Source: DTYU01 sp040756575 (GTDB taxonomy: Bacteria > Bacillota > Desulfotomaculia > Desulfotomaculales > Ammonificaceae). From it: DNA of 64,000 nt. Location of the stretch: assembly GCA_040756575.1 (NCBI GenBank), contig JBFLYP010000004.1, positions 1 to 64,000 on the forward strand, given 5' to 3'. The position numbers were made by a program, and so were the translations under genes. Below the pieces are notes generated by a model that was given only the letters and a program-made list of their open reading frames with translations, had not been told where the DNA came from and searched no databases. The first letter of the stretch is position 1. Each line of letters begins with the position of its first letter. Of this stretch, positions 6,948-16,351 are shown piece by piece.

Positions 6948-9308
6948 ATGAGTGGTGAAAACTCTGCAACCCCTGTGATCGGAGTGGTCATCTGCACCTG
7001 CGGCGGTCAGATTTCTGAAAAAATAGACACCGCTGTCCTCGAAGAAAAGGCCAAACACCTTGAATACGTTGCGAAAGTGGCACGGGTGGACAACCTGTGC
7101 AGCCGCGAGGGCCTCTCGCAAGTGAAGCGGGACTTCGCGGACTGCAATAGGCTGCTGATCGCCGGGTGCTCCGAGCGGTCGTCGCTGACCCTGACAGAGG
7201 ACCGCATTGCAACGCTGCTTAGTGAGATGGGCATCAACCGGTCGATGTTTGAGGTGGCCAACCTGCGGGAGCAGTGCGCCTGGATACACGACGGTGAGCT
7301 GACGGACAAGGCGGTCGACATGCTATCAATGGCGCACGCGAAGCTCAAGTCCAATAAACCCGTCCCGCCGGCCGCAAAGATCGCCCGGAAGGTCCTCGTC
7401 ATCGGCGGAGGCCCGGCAGGCATGCAGGCCGCCGTTGACCTTGCCGGTGCCGGAACCGAGGTGCTGCTGGTTGAGAAAAAGGCTTATTTAGGCGGGCATT
7501 TCTGCCGGATTCCGTACCTCATTCAGTGTGAAGGCTGGCCTGCGATGTGCGTCAGCGACTGCCTTGCGCCTGTCCAGGCGCGGAAGGCGGCCTACAGTCC
7601 GCTTATCCGCGTGATTACCAACGCTGAGGTCGCGGAGATTGTGCGCGAAAACGGAAACTTTAGAGCAAAGATAAACGAAGGCCCTGCGTTCGTCGACCGG
7701 GACAGGTGCGTTTCGTGCGGGAGGTGTGCAGAGGTCTGTCCGGTGGAGATTGAAAACGAGTATGAGTACGGCCTTAAGACTAAAAAAGCGATCGACAAGG
7801 AGTACAGGCTTGCGGTTCCGGATACGTATACGCTTGATGCCGGAGCATGTACGAAGTGCGGGGAGTGCCTGAAGGTTTGCCCCACGAACGCGATAGACCT
7901 CGAGGCGAAGCCGGGGTCGATCGAAGAGACGTTCGGAGCGGTTATTTTAGCTACAGGGTTTAAGACCTATGACCTCGGCGCCCTTGAGGAGTTGAACTAC
8001 GCTTCCCCCAACGTTTTGTCCAGCATGGAGATGGAGCGTTTAATCGCCGCGCGCCTGAAGCGCCCGGACGGCCGCCCGGTGGACCGGGTAGTCTTTGTGC
8101 TGTGCAGCGGGTCGCGTTCCACGGGCAAAGCTGTCTCCAAAGGTATGCCGTACTGTTCGAAGACCTGCTGCGGTATCGCGGTCAAGCAGGCCGAAAGAGT
8201 AATATCGCTGAACCGCGAAGCCGAGGTATCCGTGATCTATTTTGGCGACGTCAGGACTTACGAAAGGGCCTTTGAAAGGTTTTACACGATGGCAAAAGAC
8301 TACGTAGACTTCAAAAACGGAGAGGTTCTTCGGGTGCAAGACGGCGAGGACGGGTTAAAGATTCAGATTCAGACGCCCGACGGGGAAGAGGAAGAGATTG
8401 AGGCCGACCTTGTTGTGCTGGCCGAAGCGCTGCTTCCGAAAGGAACCGAACTGATTGAAAAACTTAGGGTAAAGACGGATAGGTACGGTTACCCGCTCGA
8501 GATGCAGCCCAGAATGCTGCGCCCGACCGAATCGTTTATCGACCGGGTTTATGTCGCTGGCGCCATAGGCGGGCCGAAGATCGTGCAGGAAAGCGTTGAG
8601 CAGGGATCCGCGGCGGCGCTGAGGGTGATTCAGAAGCTCGCCGACGGTGAAATAGGGCTGCCGAAGTTCGTCTCAGAGGCCAATCGAGACTTGTGCTCGC
8701 GTTGCAAGATTTGTGAAACGGTGTGTCCCCACGGGGCCATAAAGGTCGCCGATAGCGGGGCCGAGGTAGACCCTGCTTTTTGCCAGGGATGCGGGCTGTG
8801 CGCTTCCGCCTGCCCGAGCGGCGCCGTCCAACTCCGCAACTTTACCGACGAACAGATCCTTAGCCAGGTGGAGGCGGGTTTTTCGGGAGTAAAAGCCGGT
8901 GAGCCCAAAATCCTCGGATTGCTGTGTTACTGGTGTTCTTACGCTTCGGCGGACCTTATGGGGATATACGGGATGAAAATTCCGCAGACCAACTTCCGCA
9001 GCATCAGGATACGCTGTTCCTCTTCTGTTAACGCCGGCCTTATTCTCGAAATATTCCAAAGGGGCGTGGACGGCGTCATAATCGCCGGCTGCCCGCCGAA
9101 AAACTGCCACCACGGCTCGGGAAACTATATGACGGCAAGAAGGATCATGCTGCTCAGCACGGTAATGCGCCAGCTCGGGTTGAACCCCGGCCGGCTTAGG
9201 TGGGAATATATCGGCGTGCCGATGTGGCGGGATCTTGCAAGGGTGATTGAAGAGATGGATAAAACCCTTCGCGCACTCGGGCCGAGTCCTTTCGGGAGGT
9301 CAGTATGA
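6948..9308 (+). CDS. HdrA-MvhD fusion, flavin-based electron-transfer subunit
   Basis: 786 residues combining heterodisulfide reductase subunit A with an MvhD domain. In order: an N-terminal HdrA Cys segment (ICTCGGQISEKID), an FAD Rossmann motif (VLVIGGGPAGMQAA), two [4Fe-4S] ferredoxin motifs around residues 250 and 300 (CVSCGRCAEVC, CTKCGECLKVC), a further pair near 580-620 (CSRCKICETVC, CQGCGLCASAC), then MvhD motifs CYWCSYASAD and GCPPKNCHHGSGN. MvhD normally links hydrogenase to HdrA, so the fusion should accept electrons directly from the MvhGA pair that follows. The stop overlaps the next start as ATGA. No HdrB/HdrC is nearby, so the final acceptor is unknown. Confidence 0.9.
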   Translation: MSGENSATPVIGVVICTCGGQISEKIDTAVLEEKAKHLEYVAKVARVDNLCSREGLSQVKRDFADCNRLLIAGCSERSSLTLTEDRIATLLSEMGINRSMFEVANLREQCAWIHDGELTDKAVDMLSMAHAKLKSNKPVPPAAKIARKVLVIGGGPAGMQAAVDLAGAGTEVLLVEKKAYLGGHFCRIPYLIQCEGWPAMCVSDCLAPVQARKAAYSPLIRVITNAEVAEIVRENGNFRAKINEGPAFVDRDRCVSCGRCAEVCPVEIENEYEYGLKTKKAIDKEYRLAVPDTYTLDAGACTKCGECLKVCPTNAIDLEAKPGSIEETFGAVILATGFKTYDLGALEELNYASPNVLSSMEMERLIAARLKRPDGRPVDRVVFVLCSGSRSTGKAVSKGMPYCSKTCCGIAVKQAERVISLNREAEVSVIYFGDVRTYERAFERFYTMAKDYVDFKNGEVLRVQDGEDGLKIQIQTPDGEEEEIEADLVVLAEALLPKGTELIEKLRVKTDRYGYPLEMQPRMLRPTESFIDRVYVAGAIGGPKIVQESVEQGSAAALRVIQKLADGEIGLPKFVSEANRDLCSRCKICETVCPHGAIKVADSGAEVDPAFCQGCGLCASACPSGAVQLRNFTDEQILSQVEAGFSGVKAGEPKILGLLCYWCSYASADLMGIYGMKIPQTNFRSIRIRCSSSVNAGLILEIFQRGVDGVIIAGCPPKNCHHGSGNYMTARRIMLLSTVMRQLGLNPGRLRWEYIGVPMWRDLARVIEEMDKTLRALGPSPFGRSV

Positions 9309-10279
9309 AAAAGCTGAAGATCATTTTAAACTGGGGTGCTTCATGCGGCGGATGTGATGTATCCATCCTGGATATAGGCAGGGCGGTGCTCACTCTGCCG
9401 AACGAAATGGAGATTCTTTACTGGCCTGTCGCGCTGGATTTCAAGCGCAAGGACCTGGAGGCTTTGCCGGACCGGGGTATTGACGTCGGGATCATCAACG
9501 GCGCCGTGAGGACGTCCGAACAGGCCGAGGAGGCCGAAATATTCCGCAGGAAATGCAGAAATATAGTAGCGTTCGGTGCCTGCGCGTCTTTCGGCGGGAT
9601 ACCGGGCCTGGCCAACCAGTTTGAGAAGGAAGACCTGATGAAAAGGGCTTATATAGAGGCGCCGTCTAATATCAACGAGGACGGTGTCCTACCGCGGCCC
9701 CTGTCGACAATAGGTGATACAAATCTGACGCTTCCCGAGTTTTTTCCGGAGGTCATGGCGCTCGGACAGGTTATTCCGGTTGACTGTTATGTTCCGGGAT
9801 GTCCTCCCTCGAGGGATACCATCCTGGACCTCATAGGGGCGCTTGGCGCCATCGCTGGGGGCAGGATCGAGAAAAGGTTCTTCGCTTCGGACAAGGCCCT
9901 CTGCTACGAATGCCCGCGGGCGCCGGCCAGGGAAGCGAAAAAGGTCGAGCGGCTGTACCGTCCCCACGAAGTGATTGCCAACGGCGAGCAGTGCCTTCTT
10001 GAGCAGGGCATCGCCTGCCTCGGTTTTGCCACGCGCGGCGGTTGCGGGGCGCGCTGCATAAACGTGAATATGCCGTGCCGGGGGTGTTACGGATGGCTGC
10101 CGGCGGCAGCCGATCCGGGTGCAGAAGCGATCTCTGCGCTTGCATCCGTTACCGGGGACTGGGAGGACTACCTCCAGCCGCCCAAGATATTGGAAGCGCT
10201 CGATGCCGTTAAAGACGCCGTGGGGACTTTTTATCAGTTCGGTCTACCATCGGCGATAATCAAGAAGAAGAGAGGATAG
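9305..10279 (+). CDS. [NiFe] hydrogenase small subunit, MvhG-like
   Basis: 324 residues. N-terminal proximal-cluster cysteines (WGASCGGCD), a middle cysteine in FGACASFGG and the motif YVPGCPPSRD mark the group 3 hydrogenase small subunit. A C-terminal Cys-rich region (ALCYECPRAP, GFATRGGCGARCI, PCRGCYGW) would hold further Fe-S clusters. No Tat signal is seen, so it is cytoplasmic. It is translationally coupled to the upstream HdrA-MvhD gene (4-bp overlap) and lies 2 bp before the large subunit gene. Confidence 0.9.
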   Translation: MKKLKIILNWGASCGGCDVSILDIGRAVLTLPNEMEILYWPVALDFKRKDLEALPDRGIDVGIINGAVRTSEQAEEAEIFRRKCRNIVAFGACASFGGIPGLANQFEKEDLMKRAYIEAPSNINEDGVLPRPLSTIGDTNLTLPEFFPEVMALGQVIPVDCYVPGCPPSRDTILDLIGALGAIAGGRIEKRFFASDKALCYECPRAPAREAKKVERLYRPHEVIANGEQCLLEQGIACLGFATRGGCGARCINVNMPCRGCYGWLPAAADPGAEAISALASVTGDWEDYLQPPKILEALDAVKDAVGTFYQFGLPSAIIKKKRG

Positions 10280-10281
10280 CC

Positions 10282-11736
10282 ATGACCAAGAAGATTTCTA
10301 TCCTGCCAACAACGAGGCTCGAAGGGCACGGCAAGGTCGAGATCATCCTTGACGATGCAGGCAACGTGACAGACGGGTACTTCCAGATTATAGAGTTTAG
10401 GGGTTTCGAGAAGTTCTGCGAGGGCAGGCACGTGGAGGAACTGCCCCGCATCACGCCGAAGATCTGCGGCGTTTGCCCCGGGGCACACCACATGGCGTCG
10501 GCGAAGGCCTGCGACGCGGTTTACGGCGTCGAACTTCCGGAAGCCGCCAAAAAGCTGCGCGAGATGTACTATAACGCCCACATGGCCCACAGCCACATTC
10601 TCCATTTCTTCGCTTTAGGTGCACCTGACCTGGTGCTTATGGGGGAGAAGGCGGCGAAGCGGAATATATTCGGGTTGGTGGCCGTTGCCGGAAAGGAGAT
10701 CGGGGCGGCCGTCGTCGATAACAGGGGTCATGCGCAGCGGATCCAGGAGATAATAGGCGGGCACCCGATTTACCCCGTTTCCTCCCTGCCGGGCGGATTA
10801 TCAAAACCGTTAAGTGAAGAGGGCAGGGCTGAGATTGAAAAAATGGCCGTGTCCCTGGTAGAGTTCAGTAAAAAAAGCCTGGAAATATTTAATAAAATTG
10901 TGCTGGAGAACGAGCGGCTGGTTGACCTCATCACCGGCGACCTTTACCGGCACGAGACTCATTATGCAGGGATGGTAGATGCCGATAACAAGGTTAATTT
11001 TTACGAAGGCCGGGTAAGGGTTATTGATCCGACGGGCAGGGAAGTGTGCGTGTTTGACGCCGGGGACTACCTCAATCACATAGCGGAGCATGTGGAACCG
11101 TGGAGTTACATCAAGTTTCCTTACCTGAGAAGCGTAGGGTGGAAGGGTTTTACTGACGGACCGGAAAGCGGTGTGTACAGGGTTAACTCGCTGGCGCGGC
11201 TGAACGTGGCCGACGGGATGGCGACTCCGCTTGCCCAGGAGGCATATCAGAAGCTATTTGACTTTTTCGGAAAGAAACCGGTGCACAACACGCTCGCCTA
11301 CCACTGGGCGCGGCTCGTGGAACTGATGTACGCCAGCGAAAGGATTCTGGAATTAGCGCGGGATCCGCAGATAACTGACCCTCATGTGCGGAACGTACCG
11401 GAGCGGAGGCCTGCCGAAGGGGTAGGTGTGGTGGAAGCGCCGCGGGGTACGCTTTACCACCATTACGTTACCGACAGAAAAGGAATAGTGCAGAAGGTGA
11501 ATCTTATCGTAGCCACGGTCCAGAACAACGCCGCGATTAACATGTCCGTGAAAAAGGCGGCGCAAGGACTCATCAAGAACGGTGCGGTTGATGAGGGGGT
11601 TTTGAATATGGTCGAGATGGCGGTCAGAGCCTACGATCCCTGCCTGGCCTGTGCCAGTCACGCTCTCCCCGGGAAGGTCCCGATCGAGATCAGGATATAC
11701 CAGGGCGGGAAGCTATGGAAGCGCCTTCCGGAATAG
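10282..11736 (+). CDS. [NiFe] hydrogenase large subunit, MvhA-like (group 3)
   Basis: 484 residues. Both nickel-binding CxxC motifs are present: ICGVCPGAHHMAS near residue 60 and DPCLACASH near 455. The ~25 residues after the final His (ALPGKVPIEIRIYQG onward) would be the C-terminal extension removed by a maturation endopeptidase. With MvhG and HdrA-MvhD it should form a soluble H2-oxidising or H2-evolving complex. No protease or hyp genes lie in this window. Confidence 0.9.
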   Translation: MTKKISILPTTRLEGHGKVEIILDDAGNVTDGYFQIIEFRGFEKFCEGRHVEELPRITPKICGVCPGAHHMASAKACDAVYGVELPEAAKKLREMYYNAHMAHSHILHFFALGAPDLVLMGEKAAKRNIFGLVAVAGKEIGAAVVDNRGHAQRIQEIIGGHPIYPVSSLPGGLSKPLSEEGRAEIEKMAVSLVEFSKKSLEIFNKIVLENERLVDLITGDLYRHETHYAGMVDADNKVNFYEGRVRVIDPTGREVCVFDAGDYLNHIAEHVEPWSYIKFPYLRSVGWKGFTDGPESGVYRVNSLARLNVADGMATPLAQEAYQKLFDFFGKKPVHNTLAYHWARLVELMYASERILELARDPQITDPHVRNVPERRPAEGVGVVEAPRGTLYHHYVTDRKGIVQKVNLIVATVQNNAAINMSVKKAAQGLIKNGAVDEGVLNMVEMAVRAYDPCLACASHALPGKVPIEIRIYQGGKLWKRLPE

Positions 11737-11808
11737 AAGAAGGGACGGGATGTAAGAAGCACCGGATGCAGCGGGCAGACCATATGTGTTTTGAGAGGAG
11801 TGGGGTTC

Positions 11809-12138
11809 GTGGAGCGGTTTCGGAAGTACATCGGCAAAACCTTAATTCTGGACAATGTCAAAGATAGAGGAATACTGTCCGGTTACGGGATTACAAGCAG
11901 GTATTTGCCTGACCCGCCGGAAGACTTCGATGAGTTTGAATTCGCCATCGATTTCGCCGGGCAGACGGTGGTGCTTCTGGTAACGGTGGAAAAGAAAGCC
12001 GTTAAGAGACTGCTTTTCAGCCTTGCTGATCAGGACGACCCTGATGTCACCAGGCCCTTGTCCGAAACGCAGTTACAGGAGTTCTTAAGCCAAAAAGGCG
12101 AGCAATTGACCGGTTTCTTTGATCACATTACAGGATAG
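11809..12138 (+). CDS. Hypothetical protein after the hydrogenase operon
   Basis: 109 residues from GTG 11809, chosen for the GAGAGGAG box 8 nt upstream; an upstream TTG in the same frame is less likely. It is acidic and without membrane segments. The segment GKTLILDNVKDRGILSGYGI is followed by a beta-rich stretch. I do not recognise the family. Its position 70 bp after mvhA on the same strand allows co-transcription, but nothing shows a hydrogenase role. Confidence 0.55.
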   Translation: MERFRKYIGKTLILDNVKDRGILSGYGITSRYLPDPPEDFDEFEFAIDFAGQTVVLLVTVEKKAVKRLLFSLADQDDPDVTRPLSETQLQEFLSQKGEQLTGFFDHITG

Positions 12139-12180
12139 GAGAGCGCTGCAAACTTCGAAATTTCGCCTGTCATATCGGCG

Positions 12181-12256
12181 GTGAGAGGGGGCAAGGAGGC
12201 CGAAGGAATTCGCTTTGCGAAATTCCACCCTCTATTCCTGTCTCCGGCCTTCTCAC
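12181..12256. repeat. Nested inverted repeat between convergent genes
   Basis: Outer arms GTGAGA (12181) and TCTCAC (12251-12256), inner arms AGGCCG and CGGCCT, and a central hairpin GGAATTCGC-TTT-GCGAAATTCC at 12205-12226 form a long imperfect hairpin. It sits between the hypothetical gene and the convergent metallopeptidase-like gene. A bidirectional terminator or a small repeat element are both possible. Confidence 0.5.
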
Positions 12257-12284
12257 ATCACACTTCTTCGCTACCCTAAAGTGC

Positions 12285-12944
12285 TTACCTTACATTTCTT
12301 ATGATCAGCCTTCGTTCTTTTTCTCCGGGCAGAGTCACCTCGCTGGCCTGGAATGCCAATTCTTTGGCCAATCCGGACCCGAACAGCCACCGGAAATCCT
12401 CCGCAAAAAGCTCCTCCGGGTCGGTACCCCGGCTACAGTCTCGTATGCGGAGGTACTGCCGGAATTTATCCGGCGGGAAGAACCGGAACCTTACGAGGTG
12501 CCCCACTTCGTGAGCGACCGTGGCCGCGACGTAGCACGGGACGGCAGGCTCCGCCGGTCGCAGGGTAAGTGCTCTGCCTGACGATGGATCAGGAGCCAGG
12601 ACCGGGCCGAGCATCCCGCCGCAAGGCGCAAGGATAACGGCTTGGCCTCGAGCGGGGATCGAGAAACCCGTCACGAGTACCCCGTCCTTGTTCTGGAGGC
12701 ATGGCCCCGCCAATAGTATATGCCATTTTTCATAAAAAACAGAGGGTAGTGTTTCCGAAAGGTGGTTCAGCTCCGAAAGCGCGGCGTCGGCGGCTTCGGG
12801 CAGGATGCCGGGTGTTCCTGAGAGCCTGACGTTGTTAAAGCGTGCGATAGGGGTTTCGCTGCAAACCGATATCAATGGGGGAATCAGTGGCATTATCAGT
12901 AAGACCACTGTCAGGACCGATACGAAAAAATAAGACCTCCGCAT
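12285..12944 (-). CDS. Putative secreted zinc metallopeptidase-like protein
   Basis: 219 residues with an N-terminal hydrophobic signal/anchor (FFVSVLTVVLLIMPLIPPLI). The motif VAHEVGHLVRF fits an HExxH-type zinc site, and a downstream EELFAEDFRW segment could supply the third ligand, as in lethal-factor-like (ATLF) and similar peptidases. The catalytic domain would lie outside the membrane. No named family is assigned. The start at ATG 12944 has only a weak ribosome-binding site. Confidence 0.6.
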   Translation of the reverse strand: MRRSYFFVSVLTVVLLIMPLIPPLISVCSETPIARFNNVRLSGTPGILPEAADAALSELNHLSETLPSVFYEKWHILLAGPCLQNKDGVLVTGFSIPARGQAVILAPCGGMLGPVLAPDPSSGRALTLRPAEPAVPCYVAATVAHEVGHLVRFRFFPPDKFRQYLRIRDCSRGTDPEELFAEDFRWLFGSGLAKELAFQASEVTLPGEKERRLIIRNVR

Positions 12945-13198
12945 TTTTATACCACCAGTCGTTCAGGTCTCTTCAGGAAGTCTGCTAAGATCTTTTTCGG
13001 TTGTCTTTAAGGGAAACTGAAGGGGGGATTGGTCTCCGACGGTGTCGGCATTCATCGCTGTGACCGAAATGGCCGGCAATTTTTGACTGTTTCGGCAGGG
13101 TGGGGAAGGAAATTTCCGGTGATTCAGCCTTTGTGTTATACTTTAGGTACGGTTTTCAACTTTTAGTCCTATTTTTAATAAAAAACAGGGGGAAGAAA

Positions 13199-14698
13199 AT
13201 GTTATATGAGAGTACCAGGGGCCAGACGGAGCGGGTAAATGCGGCGCGGGCGATCAGGGAGGGAATTGCCCCGGACGGCGGTCTTTATGTCCCAGAAACA
13301 CTGCCGAGGCTGGACGCGGCGGCGATGACCGGCTTTGTGAAGGCGACCTACCAAGAGCGGGCCGAGCGAATCCTGCTCCATTTTCTCGAGGGATTTACGC
13401 CGGGGGAGATAAACCATTGCGTTACCGCCGCGTACAATGAAGAAAAATTCGACGACCCTGAGATAGCACCGCTTCGCGCGCTGGTTGACGGTTCATACAT
13501 CCTCGAACTCTGGCACGGGCCGACCTACGCGTTTAAAGACATGGCGCTGCAAATAATGCCCCACCTGCTAACGCTGTCGGTGAAGAAAACCGGCGGCATA
13601 TCCGAGACCGTAATCTTAGTCGCCACATCCGGTGACACCGGCAAAGCTGCGCTGGAGGGATTCCGGGACGTACCGGGGACAAGAATCATCGTCTTTTACC
13701 CGAAAGAAGGCGTGAGCGAGGTGCAGAAGCGCCAGATGATCACCCAGGAGGGGCAGAATACGTATGTGGTGGCTGTTGAGGGGAACTTTGACGATGCTCA
13801 GGCGGGGGTCAAGGCGATTTTCACCGATCCCGAGATCAGAGAGCGCTTAAAAAAACGGGGGTTAGAGTTTTCTTCGGCAAACTCCATCAACTGCGGCCGG
13901 CTCCTGCCGCAGATTGTCTACTACTTTTCTGCATACGCGGTTCTCCTCAGGGAAAACGCATTGCAGCCGGGAGAAAAAATAAATTTCGCGGTGCCGACCG
14001 GAAACTTCGGCAACATCCTGGCAGGATTTTATGCCCTCCAGATGGGGTTGCCGGTAAACAAGCTCATCGTAGCCGCCAATGCGAACAATGTACTGACCGA
14101 GTTCGTCCGGACGGGAGTCTATGACCGGCGCCGCCCTTTTTATAAAACCATCTCTCCTTCGATGGACATCCTGATTTCAAGCAACCTTGAACGGCTGCTT
14201 TACGAACTGACCGGCCGGGACGCTTCGCGCATCAGGGCATGGATGAAGGAGCTGCAGGAAAAGGGCGTATATAGCGTTAACACGGCCACCCGCGCGCGGG
14301 TGCAGGACGTCTTCTGGTCCGACTGGGCGAGCGATGAACTGGCGCTAACGGCAATCAAAGAAACATATTCCTGCTGCGGGTATCTTCTTGATCCCCATAC
14401 CGCTGTTGCCCGTGTGGTCTATGAGAGGTACCGCAGCGAAACCGCCGATGCTACAACTACAGTGATACTTTCAACCGCAAGCCCCTTTAAATTCGGCCGG
14501 GACGTGGCCCGTGCCCTGCTCGGGGAAGAGATTGCCAACTCCAGGGACGAATTCGCCTTGCTTGACCTTCTCGCCGCTCATACAGGATGGACGATTCCCC
14601 CGGGCCTGCGCGGTCTTGACGGAAGACCGGTAAGACACCGGCGTGTGGTCCGGCGGGAGGAGATGAGGGACGCGGTTACGGAGATTCTTGGAATTTGA
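13199..14698 (+). CDS. thrC: Threonine synthase
   Basis: 499 residues; PLP enzyme converting O-phosphohomoserine to threonine. N-terminal YESTRGQ and GIAPDGGLYVPE, the PLP-lysine region HGPTYAFKDMALQ, the phosphate/PLP loop ATSGDTGKAAL and FAVPTGNFGNILAGF are typical of the class with a long N-terminal segment. The start is ATG 13199 after a GGGGGAAG box; the longer in-frame extension upstream lacks family similarity. It is monocistronic here. I looked for a T-box leader upstream and did not find one. Confidence 0.95.
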   Translation: MLYESTRGQTERVNAARAIREGIAPDGGLYVPETLPRLDAAAMTGFVKATYQERAERILLHFLEGFTPGEINHCVTAAYNEEKFDDPEIAPLRALVDGSYILELWHGPTYAFKDMALQIMPHLLTLSVKKTGGISETVILVATSGDTGKAALEGFRDVPGTRIIVFYPKEGVSEVQKRQMITQEGQNTYVVAVEGNFDDAQAGVKAIFTDPEIRERLKKRGLEFSSANSINCGRLLPQIVYYFSAYAVLLRENALQPGEKINFAVPTGNFGNILAGFYALQMGLPVNKLIVAANANNVLTEFVRTGVYDRRRPFYKTISPSMDILISSNLERLLYELTGRDASRIRAWMKELQEKGVYSVNTATRARVQDVFWSDWASDELALTAIKETYSCCGYLLDPHTAVARVVYERYRSETADATTTVILSTASPFKFGRDVARALLGEEIANSRDEFALLDLLAAHTGWTIPPGLRGLDGRPVRHRRVVRREEMRDAVTEILGI

Positions 14699-15026
14699 CG
14701 GGGTTCCGGAAAGACCAGAGGAACGTTAAGGTGGCATTAGAACCCCCCCCTCACAAAAGGTTCATACTTATTAACTGTACCAAAATATTTCTAATATTTA
14801 GCAGGAAAACTGAATGAAATAATAGAATATTACGAACGACAGTAGTTTTTCCCTTCACCTGATGAACAAGCGGACTGCACCTGATGTTTACAGCCAGCTT
14901 TCGTGGTTCGGCCGTTAGGCGGCACTTAACTACGGGTACCGGCTCGGAAAAGTTGCAGCTTCATGCGTACTTCCCAGTTGTTACAAGAGAGAGAGGTAAG
15001 CCACAAGGAGAGCGCTGGTCTCGGGG
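14699..15026 (+). other. Gene-free interval after thrC
   Basis: About 330 bp, AT-richer in its middle (14760-14840). Only a short shadow frame is present. I see no terminator hairpin or recognised RNA element. Confidence 0.35.
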
Positions 15027-15572
15027 GTGGGATTGGTGCAGCGGCTGCCGGATTTATTGGTCCTTGAACTGTTTATCTTAGTGATTCCTTGGATATTTAT
15101 AACAGCAGGCTATTTTATGTGGTCTACAAGGAACGCAAGGCCGAAGGAAGATAACATTACGGTCGCTGCGTTATTATTTTTTTTATTGGGGGCTTTAGTC
15201 TGCTGGACGGTAGACGGATGTACGCTGTACCGGAACTGGATTTGTATCGGACTGGCGGTGATAATACTGCTGCTGGCCGCCCTTTACGGCGCCAAGGGCG
15301 CAAAGAGCGACTGCTTAAGGGTCGCTTTACGCGTGGGAACCTTAGTGCCGGTCCTTATATACCTAGGTCTGGTAGTTTTCTCGTTCTTCTTACCTCCCGT
15401 AACGATTAAGTTTGAGCAGCAGGTTGTTGATTATGAGCTTTTTAAGGTTTACGGCTATTTTATTCGCGGAATACCGGTTATAATCGTCCTCTCGCTGGCG
15501 TTTACGGTATTAGGTTACTTCGTCCGCCAAAAATCAAATAAAGACGGGCATCGCCATACCATGGCTAATTAG
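15027..15572 (+). CDS. Hypothetical membrane protein with about five helices
   Basis: 181 residues, strongly hydrophobic. Predicted helices begin near residues 10, 47, 71, 106 and 150, and a short charged C-terminus follows (VRQKSNKDGHRH). I recognise no family. GTG 15027 is given as start with AAGGAG well upstream; GTG 15036 is an alternative. The neighbours give no clue to function. Confidence 0.55.
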   Translation: MGLVQRLPDLLVLELFILVIPWIFITAGYFMWSTRNARPKEDNITVAALLFFLLGALVCWTVDGCTLYRNWICIGLAVIILLLAALYGAKGAKSDCLRVALRVGTLVPVLIYLGLVVFSFFLPPVTIKFEQQVVDYELFKVYGYFIRGIPVIIVLSLAFTVLGYFVRQKSNKDGHRHTMAN

Positions 15573-15729
15573 CCTCCTGCGCCCTGCTTCCGCCCATTCC
15601 GGCTTATTCACATGACCCGCTTCATAGTTTTACAGCTTCTGAATAATTTCCAACTTTTGTGCAACTTTGTTAGGTATGAGGGGCAGAATAAACTTCAAGC
15701 CACAACCGCATAAGGAGGTGAAGATTGCT

Positions 15730-15828
15730 GTGGTCGCGCATACAATGAACCAGGTTCAGACGGTGCTTACCCAGTCTCAGGGTGCGCTGTTTCTTACAGG
15801 AATGCAGCAGTTCGACGTCCAGCGTTAG
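15730..15828 (+). CDS. Possible 32-residue small protein
   Basis: A very strong TAAGGAGGTGA box at 15711-15721 precedes GTG 15730, opening a 32-codon frame (MNQVQTVLTQSQGALFLTG in its middle) to TAG 15826. A GTG inside the box (15718) is in the same frame. The frame is too short for coding statistics. It may be a small peptide, a decayed gene or chance. Confidence 0.3.
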   Translation: MVAHTMNQVQTVLTQSQGALFLTGMQQFDVQR

Positions 15829-15870
15829 CGCTGAAGAGGATTATCGCCTTTTAAATATGTTGACCCTCTC

Positions 15871-16332
15871 TCAGCTTGCGATTATGTTTACAGGCATGTG
15901 ATTGTCTTTAGATTCGAGCAGGTTGCTGAGGGTTAGATTTTCCACAAGTTTAAGATCGCTCACTGCGAAGTAAGCGTTGTTGGCTGCATGGTAAGAAAAG
16001 GATTTTTCCGCGCCGATCAGGACTTCAGACCATGCCTTCCCGAAATGGTCTTGAAAAGCGGTGTTAAGTTCTTCTTGTCCGGAGAGGTCTTGCGGAATTT
16101 CGAGCCACAGCTTTTCGAGGCTGCCCACGGCAACCACCCTGCGGGGGAAAAGTCATCCGGACTCGTAAAAATAGACCGGGAGTCTATCAGTTCCGTGGGG
16201 ACGGTTCGCAAGATTTGACAACACCTTCCCATCCAGGGTGCCAAAGACTACCAAATCATGTTGCGCGGCTACCTCCATGATTTTGGGCAACTGGCCGCAG
16301 CCGATTGTGACTACAAGAAACCGGTAGTCCAC
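15871..16332 (-). CDS. Hypothetical protein with in-frame TGA; candidate new selenoprotein or disrupted gene
   Basis: From GTG 16332 (box AGCGAGGGGG upstream) the minus strand is open to 15871 except for one TGA at 16153-16155, codon 60. Both halves look protein-like and share one frame: VDYRFLVVTIGCGQLPKIM before, and LEKLWLEIPQDLSGQEEL after. Just downstream of the UGA the RNA can form GGUUGCC-GUG-GGCAGCC (16119-16135). Its loop starts with GU about 25 nt after the UGA, which fits the general rule for bacterial SECIS elements, and the genome uses Sec elsewhere. Against this, no Cys neighbours the UGA and a GTG with AGGGTGG could start the second half alone. The gene follows cysK by 19 bp. 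Family unknown. Confidence 0.45.
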
Positions 16333-16351
16333 GTGCGCCAAGGCCCCCTCG

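Noticed and set aside
12945..13198. Possible T-box leader upstream of threonine synthase
   Set aside because: The conserved AGGGTGGNACCGCG T-box sequence and an intrinsic terminator are absent.
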